The notes beneath the pieces were generated by a model. That model was not told the DNA's origin, ran no database searches, and saw only the letters and a list, made by a program, of their open reading frames with translations. Of a stretch of 64,000 nucleotides of DNA, positions 11,630 through 23,600 are shown piece after piece. The stretch spans positions 307,501 through 371,500 of the forward strand of contig BROG01000521.1 of assembly GCA_030159075.1 (NCBI GenBank), given 5' to 3'. Positions within the stretch are counted from its first letter, which is position 1; every line of letters begins with the position of its first letter. The DNA comes from Atrina japonica. Its lineage: Eukaryota > Mollusca > Bivalvia > Pterioida > Pinnidae. A program made the translations under genes and the position numbers.

Positions 11630-12545
11630 TTTAACTTCTGAAACTCCTGAAGGGATTTTAACAAAATTTGTAAGGGCAAAATAGGCCCCAGAGGGTACCC
11701 CTCTTTGTAAATCTTGTTCTCCAGAATCACTGTATGTATAAAAAACGAATTGTATCTGAATGATCCACACAAATTTAAGATTTTAGACTGCATGTTTTGT
11801 TATTTAAACCAGATAATCAATTTTTTTTTACATGTTTTTGAGTTCTTTTCACTGTCTTTTTCATTCATTTTTGTATGATTTCTAAGATTATATCCCTTTA
11901 TATTCACTTCGATGCATTCATTTTATGTGTTTTAGCTGTGTTTAGAAATGTTTTTGTGCAAGAATTTTATCAAAATATAATTTACTGAACTTTTTATGAA
12001 TTCAAAATCTTAAAAAGACTGTAAAAATGCATTGGGCATGGCACACTATCAGCTTGTTTTTCAAAACCACTCAAGATATTTTAATGAAACTTTATAGGAA
12101 GAAAGTGCTCAAGGTCCTCTACCAAGTTTATTTTTTTCAGTTGGATATGCTTAAGGATGGATCCAGCAAGCGCCTCAAATAAATGGTTGCCCACTTGCCA
12201 CAGTCGACCATGTTAGTGTCAGGGCAACCAGAAGTTGATCAAAGACAAGTAGTTACTGGTCCAAATTAAAATGTTTGGGCGACATCCCTACCGTCCTGCT
12301 AAATTCACATCATCGTCATTTATTTATAAGACAGGACATAATCCTTTTTGGTTTTTTTGGTATTTCTTGATTTTCAACTCGGACTTAGTACTTTTTCATC
12401 ATATCTTATTTCAGCGGGACAAAGCTCACTGTCAAATTTGGTTGAAATCTGTCCAGTGGTTCTTGAGAAGTCGTTGATATGGAAGAATCAATAGATGAAC
12501 AATAAACATTTGGCCATAGCTATAGCGTACTTTGCTTTAAAGGCC
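11630..12545 (+). repeat. Dispersed mollusc repeat, family A
   Basis: It contains the family core (CTGAAGGGATTTTAACAAA, GATGCATTCATTTTATGTG, GAAATGTTTTTGTGCAAG) and ends near AGGCCAGATGAGCTAA. The copy is non-coding and looks internally rearranged. Confidence 0.65.
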
Positions 12546-13199
12546 AGATGAGCTAATACTAATTTCATGAAGTTGGTAAAATTCAAGAGTCCAGAAATAA
12601 AATACCTTAAGAGACTCAAATTTAAAAACATATATGATTGTCTAATATGTCCATCTATATATAAGAAGTATTCTTGGGAGAAAATGAAAAAAAAAAATCA
12701 AACTAGCTAGCACACTACAATCTTAAAGAAAAAGGACATTTTCTGAGTTTCAAATTTTGATTTTAATCTGTTAATTAAAGCTTTCTACAATATATACAAT
12801 TGTGATCAAGTCATTTTATGTCAAACATGACAAAATGATGTCAATTTTTTATGTCAAACATGACACAGTGATTCCAATATTGGATCGGTATAAATTTGTC
12901 TCAATTAAAAGTGTAGGAAAAAAAAACCAAAATACAGTCAACTCTCAGTTATCCAGATTCTTGTTGTTGTATTGACTAATATTAAGTCACATCCCCCCCC
13001 TCATTATTAAATGCTGAAAATGAATCAACCAGAAGATAGATTCACCAGACATGTCCTCCAGAGAGTCTTGATTACTTTGCATTTAACTACTGGTACATGT
13101 ATATTTTCAAATTTGTGAATCTGACTGACAAAATGGACCAAAATTTAGCATTTTTCAATCCTTAAATAATAACTGCAGCAAAATAATTGTTTCAAACAG
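12546..13199. other. Intergenic, no gene seen
   Basis: AT-rich. A repeated phrase TATGTCAAACATGACA occurs twice (about 12818 and 12850), and a short ACAGTCAACTCTCAGTTATC motif resembling a repeat end is at about 12936. Confidence 0.45.
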
Positions 13200-13560
13200 G
13201 ACGTTATCCGTTCATCTCCTGTGAGAACTCATCTTCATGGGAAAAACAACCACTTTTTCCATTAAATTAGAACCTGTCTTGGGAATCCACTCTTTTTGCC
13301 ATGGAATTGTGATCTTACAAGACAGGTGGTCTCTCAAAAGAGGTTTTATATAAAGGAGTATAAAACCAAGTCGTTTTTAAAATATGGTCTAAAAAAGACA
13401 GGAGGTATTTTATAAGAATGGTCACTCAAGACAGGTACCACTGTATACAGGTTATAAAGTCTGTGAACATTATTCCAAATACAGTAGAACCTGTCATGAG
13501 ATACCACTATCCTAAAATACCACTGTCTCTTCTGATTCGGCATTTTTATAACCATTTCAT
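13200..13560. repeat. Unexpanded relative of the 33-bp array family
   Basis: It contains TTACAAGACAGGTGGTCTCT, CACTCAAGACAGGTACCACT and TAGAACCTGTCATGAGATAC. These are the same building blocks as the 55-kb and 11-kb elements, here without a long array. Confidence 0.5.
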
Positions 13561-13569
13561 TTGAAGGAA

Positions 13570-13800
13570 TACATAATACTGTATACTTGTTTAATTTCAG
13601 GGGGAGAAAATTTCACATTTTTCTGAATGGATCTTATTCATGGTTATTAAATTTCGCACCAGACTGGTTACAAATTATCTTTCCGATACTTCATAAGTGT
13701 AAGGTATTTTATTCATGGGTATTTAATTTCCCAGAATTTTCTTTGACCGTGAATATAGCGAAATTAAATCCCCCCCCCCGTGAATAAAAGCAATTACACA
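13570..13800. mobile_element. MITE-like repeat
   Basis: ACTGTATACTTGTTTAATTT on the left is loosely mirrored by AAAGCAATTACACAGT on the right. The inside has two ATTCATGG-TTAAATTT blocks and a poly-C run. The shape resembles MITEs common in molluscs; the terminal repeats are weak. Confidence 0.4.
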
Positions 13801-15340
13801 GTAAAAGAGTGTTCTGAGACCGACAGTTGTCCATGACAGTAGTTGCTCAAGACAGGTTTGCTTTCAATGTATCACGTATACATCTTATGATAAAAGTGCA
13901 TATTATTAAATGTGATCTTTTCTGAGTAAAATATTCCATTAATCTTTTTGCTTTTTTTTTTATTTCAAAATTATATTACAGTGTTTTTGCTGCATCTGAG
14001 TCAGTTTTATCAATTACATTCATATCAGCATAGTTATACTATATTTGTCCATGTTTCTGTTTTCATCCGGCCAATTTGCTTTAAAGAAACTAATGAGGGC
14101 AAAGTTCATCATTCTGAATTTGAATGATTAAAATTATACGAAAGCATCAGTCCGGGATAAACAATTTATATGTGATGAAATCAACTTAAAAGAAAAGTTA
14201 GGATTCTACATGAATCATCTGAAAACTTTTTTTTATGCATTGCTGGATGCCAATGTTTAAAAATGAACCTCATGTAAAACATAAGAATACTTTCATCATA
14301 CTAATCATTACATTTCTGCACTGTTGAAGAAAGGGAATAAAAAGAATGGCAGCACTCTTGATTAAAGAACAGGTAACAGGTGAGGTCAACAATCAAAGGT
14401 CAACATGGTCAAGGTAAATGTAACTGCCATTCATTGGTCAATTAGCGGTTAGGAGAATACAACAGCCAATCAAATACTAGCATATCTGTAAAACAAGGAT
14501 CAATCAGCAGTCAGTTTAACACAACTGAAATTGACATGATTTATAGTTTCTAAATTCCATGATGATAACAGACATTTAGTGAAATCCATATAACCTGTCG
14601 GGGTGGAGTCTTGTGAACCCTTTTTTGACCTGGATGAGTTTAAATTTTAGGTAATAAAGCATAACATTAAAACTACTGACTAGAGTAACCATTCCTACTT
14701 GTCACCATACATAAGAGAGTATCCAGTGAGGAATAAAACGGTTTTCACATGAAGCTTGTCATTACCAAAATAACAAGTAGAATCATTATTATTATACATG
14801 CTATAATTAAAAAGGTTACTCCACACCGCCAAGTAATGTGAATTGAGTTATGGACAGATTTCTGTGATATCCAACAATTTTAAGAAGTAAAGTTAGGTAC
14901 TGTACTGATTGACAGAACAGTACACAACTCAACTCTTAGAACCATGACAGGAATAACTTGCTAGGGTATTACTGAGATTTACTGTCTGGCACATAAAAAC
15001 ATCAATTGTCAGAAAATACTGTAGAATCAGAAAATCTTGTTGTGCTTTTAATATTGTTTATTTTGTTAATTTCATGTATCAATGAAATTAAAACCATGAA
15101 AAAATTTACATACAATATACCTAGTAACAGTAATAGTTTCCTTTAAAAACGTCCCACATGTTTGTAGTTTGTACTGTCCTGTGTGTCATATAGTTATGAA
15201 TGTTCTTGTACTCTTATTAAATGGAAAAGAAAACTAAACAAAATCGGTAGAAATATGATACAGCTCAGTGTCATGAGTAAATATACATTTAAGTAATAAC
15301 ACATGTTTGCTGGTCAAATATCTCCCAACAATTTCATGTC
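13801..15340. other. Intergenic, no gene seen
   Basis: Unique-looking AT-rich sequence. No ORF, tandem array or recognisable RNA gene was found. Confidence 0.45.
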
Positions 15341-16320
15341 AACAAGAGGCCCATGTGGGCCTAATTCTCTCACCTGAGAACCATCTACAAATGTGGAATG
15401 AAAACCAAGAAAAATATGTAGGCTGATATGGCAAAAAAACCCACAAATGTGGTAGAGTACTGTGAGTACAAATTTCCCGTAAAGTTTCATCAAAATCCCT
15501 TCAGTGGTTTCCAAGAAAAAACTGACCATGTGAAAAAATTACCTCCCCCTCCTTCATGTCCTTTTTCAGTCTTAAGAAATTCACTAAAAATTCTAAAAAT
15601 TTGATTTCAGCAAAATTCTTGAACAAAACATTTCTTCACCTAATTACAAGTAAAACACATTAAATGAATGCATCAAAGTGAATACAAGGGGAGATAATCA
15701 AAGAAATCATGCAAAAAATGAACATGATGAATGAAAATGACAGTCTGAAAAGACCTAAAAAATGCATCAAAATTAATATTCGATTTCTATAAAAAATACA
15801 AACTTAAATCATCCATCCATGTAGATCACTCAGAAACAATCCAGCAGTTTTGGAGAAGAAAATTTTTGAAGAGGGGTACCTTCTTGGATATATTTTGCCC
15901 CACCCTAGGGCCGATCTGGCAGAAAACTAAAAATTTGGTAAAGGATCTTGAGTATTTGCTTCCTTGCACAAAAACATTTCTTTACCTAATTACAGTTAAA
16001 ACACAATAAATGAATGCACCAAAGTAAATACAAGGGGAGAAAATCCAAGATTTCTATGAAAAATGCAAACTTTAATCATACATCCATGTAGATCACTCAG
16101 AAAAATCCATTTTTCAATTCATGCAGCAGTTCTGGAGAAAATATTTAAAGAGGGGTACCTTCTGGGACCTATTTTGCCCTGCCCTGAATCCACCCCTAAG
16201 AACTACAAACTTGGTAAAGGACCTTGAGCACTTTCTTCCTGTAAAGTTTCATCAGAATCCCTTCAATGGTTTCAGAGAAAAAGTCTAAAATGTAAAACTT
16301 TACTGACGGATGGCAGATGG
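15341..16320 (-). repeat. Dispersed mollusc repeat, family A, inverted copy
   Basis: It begins AACAAGAGGCCCATGTGGG and carries CTCACCTGAGAACCATCTAC, the reverse of the right end of the copy at 41786-42545. The internal core occurs twice (about 15590-15700 and 15955-16045), and so does GAGGGGTACCTTCT (about 15870 and 16150), so this copy holds an internal duplication. Confidence 0.75.
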
Positions 16321-16659
16321 GGAGTGATAACAATAACAAAATTTATGTCAACTTACTGTCAATTTTAAAAAAAACAAAATAAAAATTTAACCTCAAAGAA
16401 ATTTCTGATTCTACAGTAAATGAATGTACAAATTAGAACAGTAACAACTGTAATTATCATAAAGTGACTAGATCTGTTTTTTAAGAAAATGTTTAAAATT
16501 TCAAGTTCAGCTTTGTATACATCATTATCCATTGTAAAATGGAAGAAATCAAGAGACTAGCCTACAGCTGTATAATAAGATCACAACCAATCAAATGTGA
16601 TGCTTTCTGTAAAATGAATTCACAAGTTCAATTCAAATTCTTCTCTAGTGCAATAGCAC

Positions 16660-17090
16660 TGCCTCTGGAGGGTTCTGCTGAGTGATCAAGAGAACTGTTA
16701 TAACCCTCATACTAAGGTTCAGAAGAGCTACAGTACAACCCTAAAGCTGTGTTTCAAAAGACCTAGAAGACCAATCAAATTCAGGTTCACAAGAGCTGGT
16801 ATAAACTGTGTATTCAGATTCACAAGAGCTATTCTACCACTCTTGAAGTTCCAGTTCACAAGAACTACAGATAGTATACTGATAACCCTCATGTTCAGAT
16901 TTACAAGAGCTCGTAGATTTCTCAAGTCCAGGTTTACAGGGTATATACCTTGTACTCAAAGCTAATGTAACCTCCTAGCTCCAGTTCACAAGAGCTAGAC
17001 AAACCCTCAAGCTCTGGTTCACAAAAGCAAGAACGACTCTTGCAGTCAGGTTGACAAGAGTTGGCAGATTATTATAGCTCCAGTGAGTTT
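16660..17090. repeat. Degenerate tandem repeat downstream of WDTC1
   Basis: About ten diverged units of roughly 40-50 bp share CAGGTTCACAAGAGCTA followed by an A/C-rich CCCTCAAGCT-like segment. It lies 0.4-0.8 kb past the WDTC1 stop codon and could be transcribed in its 3' UTR. Confidence 0.65.
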
Positions 17091-17257
17091 CAATGCATTG
17101 ACAACAAACAAACACATGTAACTGCAATATGTATCACCTACACTCTGTACTGCAGTATCACAGTGGAAAAGCTATATGGAGAATGATTTTGGCACTTAAA
17201 GAAAAGATCTGTTTACTGTGTTAGTATATGTACACCATTCTCATGATTCAATCACAC

Positions 17258-17300
17258 TCACATATATATATATATATTTATATAAATATATATACACTCA
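17258..17300 (+). repeat. TA-rich microsatellite
   Basis: An ATATATATAT run interrupted by TTTATATAA. Confidence 0.85.
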
Positions 17301-17472
17301 ATTTAATGTCGTTCATGTCTGAATTCACATGTTGAATGTGTTATGGAAGTTTAAAAACACATGACCAGAGAATTCTTGTTCCATATTGTTCTAGATATTC
17401 TGTCAGATGATGTTTCACCCTGACAACACCATCAGTAACAATGTTACATAAAACACTAATTGATAACATTCC

Positions 17473-17661
17473 TCAGCTAGGACGACACTGTGCCGCCTGA
17501 TCATTATTGTTATGATCTTCTTCATCTACATCAAATACGCCAGTAATTCGGTAGCCCATGTTCATCAACATTACTTCTAATGGGTCGGCATTCATTCGTT
17601 TTTGATTGGCCAGAGCAGCATCATCTGAGTTATCAACCTGTCTTTCATCTTTAATGCCATC
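17473..17661 (-). CDS. WDTC1: WDTC1 exon 14 (C-terminus)
   Basis: Starts in phase 0 after TTTTCAG with Asp-Gly-Ile-Lys. It encodes RRM-like KRMNADPLEVMLMNMGYRI and ends at TGA (17475-17473) after QCRPS, nearly as in vertebrates. The acidic stretch DVDEEDHNNND is lineage-specific. A MITE begins only ~28 bp upstream of its acceptor. Confidence 0.97.
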   Translation of the reverse strand, partial: DGIKDERQVDNSDDAALANQKRMNADPLEVMLMNMGYRITGVFDVDEEDHNNNDQAAQCRPS

Positions 17662-20600
17662 CTGAAAATACACACAAGATATCTTTGTACCGTAAGTTGG
17701 GATATTTTGGCCATTGTTTATTTTTGGCCAATATGGCCACCCTATTAAAATGGCCAAAATTAAACCGTCCAAAATATGTATACGTTTGACGGCTGGAAAA
17801 TCTGTATCTTTTTATAATTACATTCATGACTTGATATCTTGGGCATTACATTCTCATCTCACGGCCAGTATACCCATACTTGGTTTACTATCTACTTAGT
17901 GGGATAGCAGGATATCTCATTGATATTTGCTCAGAGAAGTCTAGATGATTTATATCTTTTTTCCAGTTGCCATCATTGTGAAAAACTGTGAATCCGGCAT
18001 AAATATTTTCTGTAACCATACTTATAATGCCGATCACCCTCTAGGGGAACTTCAGCCACTTGGAATGCCTTTTATGACAAGACCGAGATTTGATGCAATG
18101 ATATAAATACAAATGGTCAAAATTAAACTTGCCAAAAAATAATCCTTCATTTTATGACCAAAGTGGCCAAATTTTCGTGACGCCAAAATATCCCAATTTA
18201 CAATAACACTGTTGTTTTCATCTTCATCTATATACTAATGTTGACTAATTTTAGCAATGAATGGAAAGCTCTATTCTGTGGAGCATATTGTGATAAAATT
18301 GAGGTTTCAGTTTAAGAAATAGGGTCATAATCAAATGTCAAGGACACTGTGGAGGTCATTGTTATTATTGAGGTTGCAAGTTTCAATTTAAAGTGGAACT
18401 TGCTGTACAACAACATCCCATCTGTGACTGAAATATGATCTCTCGAGACATGTAGTCTTTAAAGACATGTGGTCTCTCAAATGAGTTTTTATTCAAAGGA
18501 TCATTGAATTACATTTTCTAATTTGACTTGTGTGTATTCATAGTTCTGCAAAATGTAAATAGAATTGGTCATATTGCAATAATTTCTTACAGCAAATTTG
18601 AGTGGCTAGTTTTACTGACTTATCCAATCAGCTGAGTAGTTTTATCTTATCATTTCTTACAACATGTAAATGCTGGAGCATTGCGATATGTTTTGTAGTT
18701 TGTGTGCAAATGCCTAGCCCAGTAGAAAGTCATGTAAAGACAAACTTTTGTCTCATGTTTTCTGACTTTTCAGATTATGCTATATGTAACACTATTGTTG
18801 CCAAAATCATATCAAATAATAACTATCTACCAATGCTTGAAGCCCATATCTGGACTACCGCCAGAATTACGGCAGAACAGAAAATTGCCAATAGAAAATA
18901 CTTCGCTTACAGTAATAGATTTTCAGGTATTAAGTACCCCTTCCCCTTTTTTCGGCGGTAATGGTGTTTTCTGTAACCCCAAATGACAGGTCAGAAGGTA
19001 CACAAATCTCAAAATGAAAATAGAAGTGGGCATGTTACAGCTGCAAACACCAACCATTGTAAATACTAGATGATAGCAATAACTCGAAACTCCATATTTA
19101 GATTCACAAAATAATTTGACAAAAATTCTCAGTATAAACACATTATATGTTGTCAGTTCTTTTACCTCAGGTTTTGGACTCCAAAGTCTCACTACAGGAT
19201 CAATTCCACTAGTGGCAAGCAAACAATATGAAGGGTGTGGTTGTAAACAGTTCACTATGGAGTCGTCTCCCCTTAATACTCGCATTATATTTGTGGTATT
19301 TCTTTCCCAAATAAAAAATGACCCATCATCAGAGCCTGCTACAATGAACTGTCCATTGCTGAAAATAGAAATAAAATGACCCATCATCAGAGCCTGCTAC
19401 AATGAATTGTCCATTGCTGAGACCCATCATAGCCTGATAATGAACTGTCCATGCTGATGATAACCCATCAAATACAAAATTGTCCATTTTGAAATGGTAA
19501 CTACAATGAACTGTCCATTGCTGCTGTAAAATGACCCATCAACTAGAATATTTCCATATATACATACAGGTGACTGTCAATGGCTGGAACGTCAAAATCT
19601 CGAAGTTTCATACAGGTCCAAATTTTTCCTTCATAAATTTTGTAAATTAACTCTTGATTTCTTGAATGATGAAACCTCAAAGTTTTTGAAACCTCGAAGT
19701 CGATTCAAAGTCCTGATTTGTATATTCCTTCATATTTGACTCTCGAAACCTTGAAGTTCGAGTAATTATCGGTGAATTCATAAAAGACAATGTCGTAAGA
19801 CAAGTAGGCGATGGCCTAATCGAGTAGTGATTGACAGGATTGTTAATTAATCAAGATCAATAAAAATATAATAACTGTATAACGACGTGTCATAGACTAT
19901 GATTCCAAGTACAATACAGTAAAGAGTGTCACAGCCAAGTGGTATTTTCAACTTTTAGATCAAGCGATACAGTAGGCTACTGCAACATTATATACCTTAT
20001 ATATCCAACGTTTATATCCAGATTGGATACATAATAAAGATAATGTATTTACACATTGTTTATGTTTGAAAACTAGGTACGGGGATTGTTTATAACAAAA
20101 TTCATGCGAATTACGAAAACATCTAAATTATTTTGTATAGTATTAAGAAGGTTGGAATGTCAATTTCCGGAACTCTTGAAACCTCAAACTCTTGAAACCT
20201 CGAAGTTTTTCAGTGGTCCCGTGGACTTTGAGGTATTGAGAGTGGCCTGTACTTGTATATTGAAAATAACCTGATGACACTTTTATGGAGGTATTAAACA
20301 ACTGACTCCCAAATTCAATTTGCTTCATTTTTGGTTGATTAATACTTCAGCAAACTATGAAAAATATTTATCTGCACAATTTTGACAAAAAAATTACATT
20401 GAATCTCCACCACCGAGGCATATCTAGGATTTCCTTGAAAAGTGTAAACAGGTCAATCTAATTTCTTGTTTACTGTGCCAGATATGAATATATATCAAAA
20501 ACATGAATCAATACAGGAAAAGAAATATTTTCCTTATAAAATTGCCAAGGGAAAAATTTTTTGAATGTAAATTTTTTTCAATATCCATATGATAAAGGTT

Positions 20601-23600
20601 TCAATGAGTATAGCAATTATCATGTTTATAGAACAATAATTCACCATTTTCTCTTAAAAATTGACAATCCCCCCTCCCCAAATTTTCATAATCCTTAAGG
20701 TATTATTATTTAACATTATGAATATGAAAAGACTTTATCCAAAGAAATATAAAATATTGTCAACAAAACTTGGCTATTGTGACACGTTAGTTACAGCGGG
20801 TTCGATATTTTTCTGGCACGACTATAATTTGAAAAATAAATAAGTAATTACTGAATATGAATCAACTGATTAAATGTTAAAATTAGTCTTATGACAACTT
20901 AAATGAAAAAGTTTCCTTAAAAGTGTCAATCTTGCAGATAGGGGTGTCAATACGATGATTACGACGCCTGTCATTCCGGTAAATAAGTGTCATCATTTTA
21001 ATTTACCATTTGTCAAATGCCCGACACGGCACCCTTAGGCAAAATTTTCCACCATGACATCACAATTTTATAGCCCATCAAACATTTGTGTGGTTATGAC
21101 GTCACAATCCAATGACGTCAGAAAGCACAATAAACTTACATCATTTATAACGAAATGCATTTCAAACCTCCAGCATTATTCTGCTAGTGTTTAATTCCTC
21201 CTTAATGCCATTAGCTGTGTTTACCAAAAACAAAATATTTAGATTTTTTCCAATTTTACTACTTGTACTTGACGTACAATAACAAATAAGAGATAAACAG
21301 AGGCATAAAAATCTTATATTCCTATATATTTTGTGAAAATAAGATCCTGTGTGGTATTCATATACAAATAGTAAAGTTGAGTTAATCAATTGCAATTGAA
21401 AAAGTGCCAAACCTGAGTTTCTCAAGCATTTTTCACAAAATATCTAGGAATTGAAGTATTTTTTGTATGCCTGTGTTTATCTCTTTTTTGTTGTATATCA
21501 ATCTATGAAGTAAAAAGGGGATTTTTTTGTCCCTTTAACAAACAGGGCCTACAGAGAAAAACAGATTCAATATTTTAATTTTAAAATGATACAGATACAA
21601 CATTATATCTTTAAAACCACATAGCTTTACAGGTTTTACAGAAAATGATCATCAAGAATAGAAACTTTAAATGTGTAGATTACAAACCTTCCGAAATAAT
21701 TTGCTTCTTTAATATCTGTGGTAGTGTTACAATGACCACAAAATCTGGCTTCGTAATCGTACGCTAATGCTCGCCAAAGTTTTTCCGGCTCAGAGACTGG
21801 AATGCTTCTTCTTCTGCCTGACATATTGTCTGGCTCTGTGGGAGTGTCTTTTTTCTCATCTTGAAATATAAAACATATATTCAAACATACTGCACACTTA
21901 TCATGCACATGCAAATAACATACCAGTAATGATGATAAAAAAAAATTAAAAAAGTAAACACTGACTCTTAGCTCTTTAGCCAAGGGATTGGCAATGAAAC
22001 AGTCTGACTATATAAAACCTCTTTTATGGCATGGTATGGGAACAAAAACTGGGGCCTCCTTCTTGAAAAGACCTTACGATACATCAAACCAAAATAAAAG
22101 AGAACAAACAAAACAGCACAGAATTAACATGGTTATCATTTATAGCCAATGATTTTTTGTTTGTTTTAATGACATTTTTTTTAAGCCATACTTTTTTCAG
22201 TTATATGGTGGGTGGGGGGGGGGCCATTTTTTATGGAGGAGAAGAAAACCTGGTTACAATGCACTCGAGAGGACACCACCAGCTTTCTGCTAGTAAACGT
22301 GCAACCTTCTCCACAAAATCGGCTTAGACTCCAGCGAGATTCAAAATGGCCATGTTTACAAAGCATGATAATCTGACTACTGGGTTCCAGTGGGGCTTGA
22401 ACCAGCGTGGACAGAGGGTTTTACAGCTAAACAAGCTAAAGAAATCTCCCTTCAAGTGAAATGTATTCTAGAATATCTTTACAATTCATTTGTGTAGTCT
22501 TCATCTCTATAACGTAAGACAAATTTTACCTACCTTTTTCCGTTTTAGAGTAAATAGCAGCTTTGATGTCTCTATCTAATGCCTCACAAGCATTGCTCTT
22601 TGCATAGTCGGGAAATTTGTGTTTAAACTGCTGTAAACAGTCATAAGCTTCTTGAGGCCATGATAGCTCATAGAGACATCTTGCCAATCGAAAATGTGCC
22701 TTTAGGTGATTGGGGTCTATGTGTAAAGCACTGTGACAATCTCTCAGTGCAGCATAAAGATCTCCATCCCTGCAAACACAAAAAACATATATAAAAATCA
22801 AAGTACTGAAATGGGTTGTCATTCTGACAAAATAGCCATTGGATTCAAACTACTTCATTTTAACATATACAAAATTAAAATAAATAAAATTAAAGTTGAT
22901 CTAAAGACTTCCATTTTCTGCCTCCAAAAAAATTAAAATCAACTTTCTAAATTTTATTCTTTATATCTTCAGCACTGACTTTAGATATTATTGTAAATTG
23001 CCTTGTCATGTGATAACACTTATTTCAAAGTAAAACATGAGCATAAATGGAACCTACATGTACTTAAATTTAAAAGTCAACGGACTCGAAAATTTGATGT
23101 TGATTTTATTAAATTTTTGGTTAGATATACATAAAACCTATGTATTATGTACAAAGAAATTTTTTTTACCCTCCAGTTACACATACCAGGTGGAAAAAGG
23201 TAACAAAATGTTAGGTTGGAAAGAGAAGTTTCCCTTTACCAGATACTCAGCTTAGTCTGCTAAACCGAAAGTGACCTACTTGTGGTGGTCAGTGGTATTA
23301 AGATAAAAACTGTATATATGGCTCTGGTGCAAGGCTTGATATTGTAAGATTAAAGGCCTAGATTTACTGTATTTTTCTTCTTTCTTTCTAGAATATCATT
23401 CTTAGTAGCTGAACAACTTATTTTCTACTCAGTTATCGTTTTTATTTTAGAGCTATCAGTGACATATAAAGCCTAACATATATCACTGGAGCTATGCCAC
23501 TATTTCCCAAGTTTGGACTAAAGTAGATATTGATAATCAAGTAGCCTGTGTTCTCAGAAGTGAACTCATGGTTCAACGTATCAGCGGGTAGTGGCTAAAA

